Source of the DNA: JBBROH01 sp038229595
Lineage (GTDB): Bacteria > Chloroflexota > Chloroflexia > QHBQ01
Assembly: GCA_038229595.1 (NCBI GenBank)
Contig: JBBROH010000176.1
Location: 1 to 8,461 of the forward strand
DNA: 8,461 nt
Reading direction: 5' to 3'
Every line of letters starts with the position of its first letter. The stretch's first letter is position 1. The notes below the pieces were generated by a model. That model worked only from the letters and a program-made list of their open reading frames with translations. It did not search any database and had not been told where the DNA came from. Below, piece after piece: positions 1 to 6,186 of this stretch. A program made the translations under genes and the position numbers.

Positions 1-197
1 CGCTCCGCCACGTCTGGCACGCGCTCTGCCCAGAGGTTGATCTCCAGATCGCTGTACTGGTCGGCCACGCCCCGCGCCACCGAGCCACTAACGGCGATCT
101 CAGTCGCCAGCGCGACTGGGCAGCGGGCAGCAAGCTCCTGGGCTAGGGCTAGCAGTTCGCGGCTGCGCCCGCTAGCATCGTCGGGTAGGGTATACAT
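1..197 (-). CDS. Nucleotidyltransferase-domain protein, N-terminal part (cut by window edge)
   Basis: The minus-strand frame opens at ATG 197 and runs off the left edge, giving 65 residues (MYTLPDDASGRSRELL...). Residues 38-53 read GSVARGVADQYSDLEI. This is the DNA polymerase beta-like nucleotidyltransferase signature: the Gly-Ser pair (38-39) is followed by metal-binding acidic residues D50 and E52 in a D-x-E arrangement. Proteins of this family transfer a nucleotide to a small molecule or a protein; examples are aminoglycoside adenylyltransferases and MNT-type antitoxins. The substrate cannot be told from this piece. The start is supported by TAGGAGAA about 8 nt upstream and a promoter at 266-294. 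It lies 145 bp downstream of the MFS gene on the same strand, but its own promoter suggests separate transcription. The second acidic motif and any C-terminal domain lie outside the window. Confidence 0.75.
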   Translation of the reverse strand, partial: MYTLPDDASGRSRELLALAQELAARCPVALATEIAVSGSVARGVADQYSDLEINLWAERVPDVAE

Positions 198-265
198 CGG
201 CGTTCTCCTAATAACAGTAGCGACCGCGGGAACCATACTACCCGCATCCTCATACTGGAACGTGC

Positions 266-294
266 ATTATGCCACAAATGTTGTGCTGGCGCAA
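266..294 (-). promoter_or_regulatory. Promoter of the nucleotidyltransferase gene
   Basis: On the minus strand TTGCGC (289-294) is followed after 17 nt by CATAAT (266-271), preceded by TGG, an extended -10. Transcription would start near 259, leaving a leader of about 62 nt before ATG 197. The spacing is ideal and the -35 matches the TTGC-type boxes of other promoters in the window. Seen by eye only. Confidence 0.55.
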
Positions 295-342
295 GCGGTT
301 TGCGGGGCTGTTACTCGCACCGCCGCCGTTCGCAGGCGACTA

Positions 343-1740
343 TCAATCCTCCAGGGTGCGTAGGGGCTTGAGAAACAGGCCGACGATGCCAGTTAGCAGC
401 CCCATTGCGCCGCAGAAGATCACAACATTGACCACGCCGAAGAAGGCGGCAGCGGGCGCAGAGAGGGCGACGCTGATCGGGAATGTAGCCTGCGCTATCG
501 TGCGGCGGGCAGCAAACACGCGGCCTCGTGCCTCGTCGGGGGTCTTTAGCTGCCAGATCGCCGTGCTGTTGGTGTTGGCGACCGGGATCGCCGCTGCGTC
601 CAGGAAGCCCGCAGCAACTACGCCGGGGGTGAAGCGCAGGGCAGCGAACACCCCGACCAGCAGCGCACCGAAGCCGCCGAGACCGATCCCAACCGCCACC
701 CCCTGGTAGTGCTTGCGGAACTTGAGCAGGCCCGCCCCGATCAGCGTCGCCCCTACCAGGAAGCCTGCAGCCTCCACCGAGTTGACGATACCGAGGGTCG
801 AAGCGTTCCCCTTCAGCGTGTCGAGGATCAGCAGCGGGGTGAGGGTAGCCACCGGGCCGCCCCAGAAGTTGGCAGAGGTGAACATGGAGAGCAGGTAGAG
901 CAAAGTGGGATTGGCCCGGATGAACTTGAAGCCGAAGGCCGCATCGTGCAGGGTACGCCCCCAATACTCGCCGAAGCTGGTTAGCTTCTCGCTTATCTCG
1001 CGCTGTTGGGGGATGACAGCAAAGAACATGGTGCCAGCGGCCACGAAGAAGCTGATTGCGTTCACCTCTACCACCAACGGCAGACCGAGCAGGGCGATCA
1101 GCGTGCCGCCGAGGGCTGGGCCGAGGATGTTGGCCGCGCTAAACGACGACTGCACCAGCCCGTTTGCGCGCGTAAGGAGAGACTTCGGCACCAGGTTGGC
1201 AATGCTGGCCTCAAATGAGGGTTCATGCAAGGTAGTGCAGAGGGTGTCAACAAAGGCGGCAACGTACACCTGCCACAGTTGCAACTGCCCAGCGACGAGC
1301 AGCAGGCTGATCAGGGTGATCACGCCGCCGCGCAGCAGATCGGCGGTGAGCATAATCCACTTGCGGCTGAGGCGGTCGATCAGCCCGGCCATCAGCGGGC
1401 CGAGGGTCAGGCGTGGGATGCTACCGACCAGGCCGAAGCCCGCCAGAGCCGCCGCGTTTTGCGCCACCCCACCAGGCAAGGTCGAAATCCAAAAGATCAG
1501 AGCGATGCCGTAGATCGCGTCGCCCAGCACGGACACCGACTGCCCGGCCCAGACCAGCCAGAAGGTAGTCTGGCGCAGCAAGCGGGCAGGCGGCTCTGCT
1601 TTGACTACTTCCCCCCGCGCTCCCTCCTCCTTCACCGCATCAGCCACCCCGCTCAAGCGTGCCGCTTCGCCAGCAGGGGTGTGTTCCTCGTGGGCGGCGA
1701 TCAACTCTGGGGCGTTCTGCTCATCCTTAACTTCGGCCAT
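343..1740 (-). CDS. MFS transporter, DHA3/MFS_3-like efflux type
   Basis: A 465-residue major facilitator superfamily protein, expected in the cytoplasmic membrane as a proton-coupled exporter. About 12 hydrophobic segments start near residue 60. The loop between helices 2 and 3 carries MFS motif A, GPLMAGLIDRLSRKW (residues 114-128). The later GRVFAARRTI (406-415) matches the R-G-R-V-F-[AS]-A-R-R element that I know from the DHA3/MFS_3 branch, which includes macrolide-efflux-like proteins. The first ~55 residues are a charged, Ala/Glu-rich, presumably cytosolic extension unusual for the family. I chose ATG 1740 over the ATG at 1755: AGGAGG (1746-1751) sits 5 nt before 1740 but lies inside the reading frame if 1755 is used. 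Substrate unknown. It lies downstream of comM but has its own promoter-like sequence at 1768-1776. No terminator with a T-tract follows it. Confidence 0.9.
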   Translation of the reverse strand: MAEVKDEQNAPELIAAHEEHTPAGEAARLSGVADAVKEEGARGEVVKAEPPARLLRQTTFWLVWAGQSVSVLGDAIYGIALIFWISTLPGGVAQNAAALAGFGLVGSIPRLTLGPLMAGLIDRLSRKWIMLTADLLRGGVITLISLLLVAGQLQLWQVYVAAFVDTLCTTLHEPSFEASIANLVPKSLLTRANGLVQSSFSAANILGPALGGTLIALLGLPLVVEVNAISFFVAAGTMFFAVIPQQREISEKLTSFGEYWGRTLHDAAFGFKFIRANPTLLYLLSMFTSANFWGGPVATLTPLLILDTLKGNASTLGIVNSVEAAGFLVGATLIGAGLLKFRKHYQGVAVGIGLGGFGALLVGVFAALRFTPGVVAAGFLDAAAIPVANTNSTAIWQLKTPDEARGRVFAARRTIAQATFPISVALSAPAAAFFGVVNVVIFCGAMGLLTGIVGLFLKPLRTLED

Positions 1741-1763
1741 CTTCCCCTCCTGCATGATGTGGG

Positions 1764-1776
1764 TACAATTGTAGCA
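1764..1776 (-). promoter_or_regulatory. Extended -10 of the MFS gene, with palindromic core
   Basis: On the minus strand TGC-TACAAT (1768-1776) is an extended -10 about 28 nt before the chosen ATG. The -10 lies inside the perfect 10-bp palindrome TACAATTGTA (1764-1773), so a dimeric regulator could bind there; that is inference. No good -35 is visible at 16-18 nt. Confidence 0.45.
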
Positions 1777-1872
1777 CAGCAGCAGGCAGTTGCATCAGCC
1801 TAAAGTAGTAAACTGGTTGGCTCTCGTGCAGGATTGGGGGATCGCCTGGCTAGACAGCGGGTAACGGGCCGA

Positions 1873-3396
1873 CTAGTTCGCCTCCCGTGGGCGATACTGG
1901 ATCGCCTCGGCAATGTGCATTGGCTGGATGTTGGTCTCGCCCGCGAGGTCGGCTATGGTGCGGCCCAGCTTGAGGATGCGGTGGTAAGCGCGGGCAGAGA
2001 GGTGCAGTTGGCGTACAGCGGCCTTGAGCAGGTTCGCGCCGGTCTGGTCTAGCGGGCAGAACTGGTGTACCTGGTCGGGGGTCATCTCGCTGTTGGTGCT
2101 GGCATGGATATCAGCGAAGCGGGCAGTCTGTATCTTGCGGGCCGCCGCCACCCGCGCCCGAATGGTGGCCGAAGTTTCGCCAGCCCGATTGTCGGCTAGC
2201 TTCTCGTACTCCACGCGAGGAACCTCTACGTGGATGTCGATGCGGTCGAGCAGGGGGCCGCTGATACGCTTCTGGTAGCGGCTGATCGAGGAGGAGGCGC
2301 AGACGCAAGCCTTCGCAGGGTCGCCAAAGAAGCCGCAGGGACAGGGGTTCATAGCCGCCACCAGCATGAAGTTGGCGGGGAAAGTGAGCGAACCGGCGGC
2401 GCGGCTGATCGTCACCACCCGATCCTCCAACGGTTGGCGCAGCGTCTCCAAAGCCTGGGCGTTGAACTCTGGTAGCTCGTCTAGAAAGAGGACACCGTGA
2501 CTGGCTAGAGTGATCTCGCCGGGGCGCGGCATCCGCCCACCGCCCACCAGGCCAGCGTGGCTGATCGTGTGGTGGGGAGCGCGGAAGGGGCGTTGGCTGA
2601 CGAAGGGGCGGTCGGCGGGCAGCATCCCACTGACGCTGTAGATTTTGGTCACGGTCAACATCTCGCCAGGGGTAAGTGGCGGCAAGATGGTGGGCATAGT
2701 ACGGGCGATCAGCGTCTTGCCGCTCCCTGGTGGCCCAACCATCAGCATATTGTGACCGCCCGCTGCCGCCACTTCGATGGCTCGCTTGACGTGTTCTTGA
2801 CCTTTGATGTGGGCCATATCTACCTCATATTGGCCCTGCACTGCGTCGGTGAACACGCTCATGTCAGCCACATAGGGACTGATCGCACCCAGGCCGTTGA
2901 GGTGGGAGACCAGTTCGGTCAGCGTCTTGACCGGCACGATCTCAATATCCTCCACCAGCGAGGCTTCGCCCGCATCGTCGCTGGGCAGGTAGACGGTGCG
3001 GATACCGCGCTCCTTCGCCACCGCGACCATCGGCAGCACGCCCTCCGTGTGGCGCACGCTACCGTCCAGGCTCAGCTCACCGAGGAAGACGCAGTGTTCG
3101 AGCTTAGCCGCCACCTGGTCGCTGGCGGCCATGATGCCGAGGGCAATGGGCAGGTCGTAGGATGGCCCCTCCTTCTTCAGGTCGGCAGGGGCGAGGTTGA
3201 CGGTCAGGCGGGCAGAGGGGAAGACGTAGCCAGAGTTGCGGATCGCAGCCCGCACCCGTTCGCGGCTCTCTTGCACCGACTTGTCGGGCAGGCCCACGAC
3301 GTTGAAGTTGGGCAGCCCCCGCGCCACATCCACCTCAACCTGCACCAACGCCCCATCCAGGCCGATCACCGCACAACTGTTGATGCAGGCAAGCAT
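1873..3396 (-). CDS. comM: ComM/YifB family AAA+ Mg-chelatase-like ATPase
   Basis: A 507-residue protein of normal length for the YifB/ComM family. In Haemophilus influenzae and Vibrio, ComM is a hexameric helicase that promotes branch migration when transformed DNA is integrated. The order of domains is: ChlI-like N-terminal domain (residues about 15-140, with the family's SCAVIGLDG start and VNLAPADLKKEGPSYDLPIA); AAA+ Mg-chelatase core with Walker A GPPGSGKT (221-228) and Walker B GVLFLDELPEF (301-311); NPCPCG (350-355) with further Cys residues, a feature typical of the family; GPLLDRIDIH (380-389); and the C-terminal Mg_chelatase_C domain from about 400. ATG 3396 is preferred over ATGs at 3402 and 3411: GAGAGGA (3403-3409) is 6 nt upstream, and family members start at MLA-x-x-x-SCAVIGLDG. 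It is read from its own promoter, divergent from the thiolase gene. The role in transformation is inferred from the family; no other competence gene is in view. Confidence 0.95.
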   Translation of the reverse strand: MLACINSCAVIGLDGALVQVEVDVARGLPNFNVVGLPDKSVQESRERVRAAIRNSGYVFPSARLTVNLAPADLKKEGPSYDLPIALGIMAASDQVAAKLEHCVFLGELSLDGSVRHTEGVLPMVAVAKERGIRTVYLPSDDAGEASLVEDIEIVPVKTLTELVSHLNGLGAISPYVADMSVFTDAVQGQYEVDMAHIKGQEHVKRAIEVAAAGGHNMLMVGPPGSGKTLIARTMPTILPPLTPGEMLTVTKIYSVSGMLPADRPFVSQRPFRAPHHTISHAGLVGGGRMPRPGEITLASHGVLFLDELPEFNAQALETLRQPLEDRVVTISRAAGSLTFPANFMLVAAMNPCPCGFFGDPAKACVCASSSISRYQKRISGPLLDRIDIHVEVPRVEYEKLADNRAGETSATIRARVAAARKIQTARFADIHASTNSEMTPDQVHQFCPLDQTGANLLKAAVRQLHLSARAYHRILKLGRTIADLAGETNIQPMHIAEAIQYRPREAN

Positions 3397-3431
3397 AGCC
3401 ATTCCTCTCATTCTACAGCATAGTAGCTAAT

Positions 3432-3469
3432 GGTGGTGATTATAGCACAAGTTTATGGGCGATGCAAGC
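3432..3469 (-). promoter_or_regulatory. comM promoter (left arm of divergent pair)
   Basis: On the minus strand TTGCAT (3462-3467), a 17-nt spacer including TGC, and TATAAT (3439-3444) form a strong sigma70/SigA-type promoter with an extended -10. Transcription would begin near 3432, giving a leader of about 36 nt. The block GCTTGCATC-N13-TGCTATAATCACC-x-CC matches the thiolase promoter on the other strand. Confidence 0.8.
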
Positions 3470-3559
3470 AGGTGGTGGACGCAGGGGTTAGCACGAGCGG
3501 TTGGCGGTGTAGCTTTGCTGGGGATGGTGTGGAGGCAGCATTTGGGTCTTGGGTGCTGC

Positions 3560-3597
3560 GCTTGCATCCACCCACCAACCCTGCTATAATCACCGCC
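3560..3597 (+). promoter_or_regulatory. Thiolase/DUF35 operon promoter (right arm of divergent pair)
   Basis: TTGCAT (3562-3567), 17 nt, TATAAT (3585-3590) with TGC just upstream. The start would be near 3597, leaving a GC-rich leader of about 84 nt before ATG 3681. I see no recognisable riboswitch in that leader, though its C/G-rich runs can probably fold. Box order, spacing and the flanking GCTTGCATC and CACC are the same as in the comM promoter. Confidence 0.8.
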
Positions 3598-3680
3598 AGC
3601 GGCAGCGTCGCCGCCAGGCGGGCCACCCGGCTCCGCCCCGGATGCAGTGTAGCTCTCGTCGAAAGGAGTCACCCTACTTA

Positions 3681-4997
3681 ATGAGACCCGTCTACATGGT
3701 CTCAGGTGGCATCACCAAGTTCCGCAAGGCCAACCCTCGCCAGGACTTCCGCGCAATGGTTAAGGAGTCCTTCGATTACGCCATGCGTGACGTGCCGAAC
3801 CTGACAATGGAAATGATTGATGGTAGCGTCGCCTCTTACTTCTCCGACCACTTCACCCGCCAACTGATGGCGGGCATCATGGTGCAAGACTACCTCGGCC
3901 TGGTGCCGAAGCCGAGCAAGCGGGTGGAGGGCGGTGGCGCAACCGGCGGCCTCTGCTTCCAGGCAGGCTGGGAGTCGATTGCCAGCGGGCGCATGGAGGT
4001 TTGCGTGGCCTACGGCTTCGAGACGATGAGCCACGTTAACACCTGGAAGGGCAACGAGTTTATCGCCCTCGCCAGCGACACCAACTTCGACTTCCCGGTT
4101 GGCGGCTTCTACTCTGGCTACTACGCGATGATGGTGCAACGCCATATGTACGAGTTTGGCACCACCGTGGAGCAACTGGCAAAAGTCAGCATCAAGAACC
4201 ACGGCAATGCCCTCTACAACCCCTACTCGCAGTATCCTGCCAAGCTAACGGTAGAGGATGTGCGCGCCGCCACCATGGTTGCCACCCCCCTTACCCTGCT
4301 TGACATTTGCACCATGTCCGACGGTGCAGCGACCGTCATCTTCGCTACCGAGGAGATGGCGATCAAGATGGGTGCGATTGACCCAGTGCTTGTCACTGGC
4401 ATTGGCTCTGGCACCGACGCGATGCGTATGTCTGACCGCCCGCACGGCAAGGTGATCTTGCTTGACCACGAGAATGAGGCTGACTACAAAGACCTCAAGT
4501 ACCCTGGTGTCCACTCCTTCCGGGGGGGCCGCGCTGCGACCAAGCTGGCCTACAAGATGGCGGGCATCACCAACCCAATCGAAGACCTCGATTTCGTCGA
4601 ACTGCACGATGCTTATACCTCCTCCGAAATCCAGACTTATGAGGACATGGGCCTCTGCAAGTACGGTGACGGTGGCAAGTTCATCGAAGAAGGCCACTCT
4701 GAACTGGACGGCAAGCTGCCGGTCAACCCCAGTGGCGGCCTGCTCGCCTGCGGCCACCCGGTCGGCGCAACTGGGCTGATGCAGGCGGTCTTCGCCTTCT
4801 GGCAGTTGCAGGGCAGCATGAAGAAGCACCTGGGTAACGACAAGCTGGCAATCAAGAACGCCAAGCGCGCTGCGATCCACAGCCACGCGGGTACGGGTAC
4901 CTACATCACCGTGTCGATCATGGAAGGCACCCGCTCCCTCAATAGCCCCGATAACAGTAGCAATGGCAGCAACGACAGCGGCAAGGAGGAGGCGTAA
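3681..4997 (+). CDS. SCP-x/archaeal-type thiolase-fold protein lacking the nucleophilic Cys
   Basis: A 438-residue thiolase-superfamily protein of the SCP-x/archaeal acetyl-CoA C-acetyltransferase branch, usual length apart from its tail. The N-terminal half has the nucleophile-loop region RVEGGGATGGLCFQAG (81-96); the C-terminal half has VELHDAYTSSEIQTYEDMGL (306-325), VNPSGGLLACGHPVGATG (348-365, His359) and IHSHAGTG (399-406). Relatives read VEAACASGG or NNNCSTGS, so Gly86 stands where the acyl-accepting Cys should be; the codons GGC GGT GGC are clear. The His residues (309, 359, 400) remain. A normal Claisen thiolase reaction is therefore unlikely. Ltp2-type retro-aldolases, also Cys-poor thiolase-fold enzymes with DUF35 partners, are a possible model, but this is inference. 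Residues 419-438 form a Ser/Asn-rich acidic tail. Start ATG 3681 follows AAGGAG (3663-3668) at a longish 12 nt and fits the family start (MRPVYMVSGGITKF); in-frame upstream sequence from 3549 lies across the promoter and is rejected. Confidence 0.9.
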   Translation: MRPVYMVSGGITKFRKANPRQDFRAMVKESFDYAMRDVPNLTMEMIDGSVASYFSDHFTRQLMAGIMVQDYLGLVPKPSKRVEGGGATGGLCFQAGWESIASGRMEVCVAYGFETMSHVNTWKGNEFIALASDTNFDFPVGGFYSGYYAMMVQRHMYEFGTTVEQLAKVSIKNHGNALYNPYSQYPAKLTVEDVRAATMVATPLTLLDICTMSDGAATVIFATEEMAIKMGAIDPVLVTGIGSGTDAMRMSDRPHGKVILLDHENEADYKDLKYPGVHSFRGGRAATKLAYKMAGITNPIEDLDFVELHDAYTSSEIQTYEDMGLCKYGDGGKFIEEGHSELDGKLPVNPSGGLLACGHPVGATGLMQAVFAFWQLQGSMKKHLGNDKLAIKNAKRAAIHSHAGTGTYITVSIMEGTRSLNSPDNSSNGSNDSGKEEA

Positions 4998-4998
4998 G

Positions 4999-5589
4999 AT
5001 GGCCGATAGCACCGAGCAGATCAGCCAGGCGATCAGCAGCGACAACCCGCCGATCCCCCAGCCGAACGTGCCAAAGAACGAGCGGACTAACCTCTACAAG
5101 CTGCCAGAGAACGACAGCGGCACGATCCTCTTTAACACCGACCCGATCATGATCAAGTATCACTACGAGATCGACTATATCCACAGCTACGCCCAGGACA
5201 CCCCCTTCTTCGTTGGCCTCTCACAGGGCAAGCTGATGGGCAGCCGCACGACCGACGGCTACACCTACGCTACCCCGCGCGGCCACGCCATGGACTTCGA
5301 TCAGTCTTCGCAGGGTGGCAAGCCCACCGAATGGGTAGAGTTGCCCCGCGAAGGCAAGATTCACACCTTCACCACCTGCTACTTTGGCGGTGAAGCCTTC
5401 CTCAATGAAACCCCCTTCAACCTGATCCTGGTCGAGTTTGAAGGGGTGGACACCCTGTTCCTCAGCCGCATCGTGGGCATTGCCGCCGAGAAGCTGAAGA
5501 TCGGGATGCCAGTCTACGCCCAATTCGTCCGCAACAGCAAGTTCAAGCCAACCGACGTGTACTTCGTGCCGTTGGAGGAGCAGAACTAA
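4999..5589 (+). CDS. DUF35 OB-fold protein (ChsH2-like partner) without zinc-ribbon cysteines
   Basis: A 196-residue DUF35-type protein. Such proteins pair with thiolase-fold enzymes: archaeal thiolase/HMG-CoA synthase complexes, Ltp2-ChsH2 aldolase, PhlACB, and BbsAB. They act as a bridge or help bind acyl-CoA. The core is visible: YEIDYIHSYAQDTPFFVGLSQGKLMGSR (residues 56-83), then an OB-fold-like stretch WVELPREGKIHTFTTCYFGG (112-131), TPFNLILVEFEGVDTLFLSR (138-157) and LKIGMPVYAQF (166-176). The rubredoxin-like ribbon that usually reads C-x-x-C-G...PPR-x-x-C-x-x-C is here TTDGYTYATPRGHAMDFD (84-101) with no Cys at all; the only Cys is C127. The first ~35 residues are a polar, Pro-rich extension. 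ATG 4999 comes 1 nt after the thiolase stop, with GGAGGAGG (4985-4992) at 6 nt, so translation is probably coupled and the two proteins likely form a complex. Confidence 0.85.
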   Translation: MADSTEQISQAISSDNPPIPQPNVPKNERTNLYKLPENDSGTILFNTDPIMIKYHYEIDYIHSYAQDTPFFVGLSQGKLMGSRTTDGYTYATPRGHAMDFDQSSQGGKPTEWVELPREGKIHTFTTCYFGGEAFLNETPFNLILVEFEGVDTLFLSRIVGIAAEKLKIGMPVYAQFVRNSKFKPTDVYFVPLEEQN

Positions 5590-5606
5590 GCAGCCACCAA
5601 CCAGCG

Positions 5607-5634
5607 TGCGCCGCCCCTTGCAAGGAGCGGCGCA
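5607..5634 (+). terminator. Hairpin after the thiolase/DUF35 operon (no T-tract)
   Basis: TGCGCCGC (5607-5614) pairs perfectly with GCGGCGCA (5627-5634); inside it, after one C/A mismatch, CCTTG/CAAGG can extend the stem. It starts 17 nt after the DUF35 stop. No run of T follows, so it may protect the mRNA end or work with a protein factor rather than act as an intrinsic terminator. Confidence 0.45.
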
Positions 5635-5730
5635 TAGCCATGTTCACCGCCGTTACCAGGTGGGATAGTACGACGCTGTGCATATTTCCTCCGCCAGCCG
5701 TAACAAAGCTAACCGTTGTTGCGATTATAG

Positions 5731-5739
5731 TGCTATAAT
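5731..5739 (+). promoter_or_regulatory. Extended -10 promoter of the small membrane protein gene
   Basis: TGC-TATAAT (5731-5739) is a perfect extended -10. At the -35 position (about 5711-5716, AACCGT) there is no good match, so the promoter may rely on the extended -10 or on an activator. An inverted repeat AACAA-N9-TTGTT (5702-5720) covers that position. The expected start is near 5746. Confidence 0.7.
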
Positions 5740-5744
5740 GGGTG

Positions 5745-5787
5745 CGAGCGATCTGCTCGTCCTTATTGGGCCAGTAAGGAGGAATAC
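5745..5787 (+). promoter_or_regulatory. 5' leader with two hairpins, second covering the ribosome binding site
   Basis: Nearly the whole ~42-nt leader can fold. CGAGC (5745-5749) and GCTCG (5755-5759) make a 5-bp hairpin at the expected 5' end of the mRNA. CCTTATT (5761-5767) pairs with AGTAAGG (5773-5779) through 7 pairs including one G-U, with a GGGCC loop. This places most of the Shine-Dalgarno AAGGAGG (5776-5782) in a stem. Opening by heat, a protein or another RNA could control translation; this is inference from base pairing by eye. Confidence 0.45.
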
Positions 5788-6048
5788 ATGAAGAACCAGA
5801 TAATCTACACGGTTGCTGCTATTGTTGTCTTCAGTGCGGTGGGGGCGTTGGGCGGGGCAATCGGCGGGGTGCTGATTACGCTGCTGACTAGCGAACTATT
5901 CGGCGTAGATAGTACCTTGTTCTGGCTGGTTGGCTGCACCATGATCGGTGCATTCACCAGCTTCGCCTGGGTGGTGGGGGTCGCCTACAGCCACCGCCAT
6001 GCCGCCTTGCAACGGGCCACTCCCACTACCAGTGGAGTAAAACGGTAG
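5788..6048 (+). CDS. Small two-helix membrane protein, function unknown
   Basis: An 86-residue protein that I do not recognise. It has two strongly hydrophobic stretches: residues about 6-34, with a glycine-rich GALGGAIGG suggesting close helix packing, and residues about 43-67 (TLFWLVGCTMIGAFTSFAWVVGV). A short loop with SELFGVDS joins them, and a polar tail with SHRHAALQR follows. The basic tail and the K-N-Q start suggest that both ends face the cytoplasm. There is no cleavable signal or lipobox. The start is firm: AAGGAGG (5776-5782) lies 5 nt before ATG 5788. It is a single-gene unit with its own promoter and an intrinsic terminator at 6069-6091. It could be a small regulatory or stress membrane protein, but nothing shows which. 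Confidence 0.8.
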   Translation: MKNQIIYTVAAIVVFSAVGALGGAIGGVLITLLTSELFGVDSTLFWLVGCTMIGAFTSFAWVVGVAYSHRHAALQRATPTTSGVKR

Positions 6049-6068
6049 GTACGAGTGACAGAGATGAG

Positions 6069-6091
6069 GGACGGTGCAGGCCGTCCTTTTT
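6069..6091 (+). terminator. Intrinsic terminator after the small membrane protein gene
   Basis: GGACGG (6069-6074) and CCGTCC (6081-6086) form a perfect 6-bp GC-rich stem with loop TGCAGG, followed directly by TTTTT (6087-6091). It lies 21 nt past the stop codon. Confidence 0.88.
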
Positions 6092-6186
6092 GCTTGCCTT
6101 TGCGCCAAATTGCTGAAACAGGAGCGGCTGAGTAGCTGTTCCTACATTGGAGATCGGGCGACTCAAGCTAAACTGAGGAGAGCGCA

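Noticed and set aside
198..342. Terminator between the MFS and nucleotidyltransferase genes
   Set aside because: Only a 4-bp GC stem (CGCC/GGCG) without a T-run is visible on the minus strand, too weak to call.
311..964. Second minus-strand open frame inside the MFS gene
   Set aside because: It overlaps the transporter in another frame, and its Arg/Gly/Cys-rich translation has no membrane segments or known motifs.
2557..3423. Long plus-strand open frame opposite comM
   Set aside because: It is the antisense of a strongly conserved gene, its His/Gly/Ala/Arg-rich translation resembles no family, and it has no ribosome binding site. High GC content makes such open frames common.
3597..3680. 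Possible riboswitch in the GC-rich thiolase leader
   Set aside because: I see no known riboswitch core motif and no terminator/antiterminator pair; only generic GC pairing is possible.
4245..5045. Minus-strand open frame of 266 codons opposite the thiolase and DUF35 genes
   Set aside because: It lies antisense to two clearly coding genes, has no ribosome binding site or promoter, and its translation looks like mirrored codon bias.
6092..6174. Promoter for the alpha/beta hydrolase (for example TTGGAG 6147-6152 with TAAACT 6169-6174)
   Set aside because: Both boxes are weak, and the start would fall near 6181, beyond the GAGGAG site the gene evidently uses.
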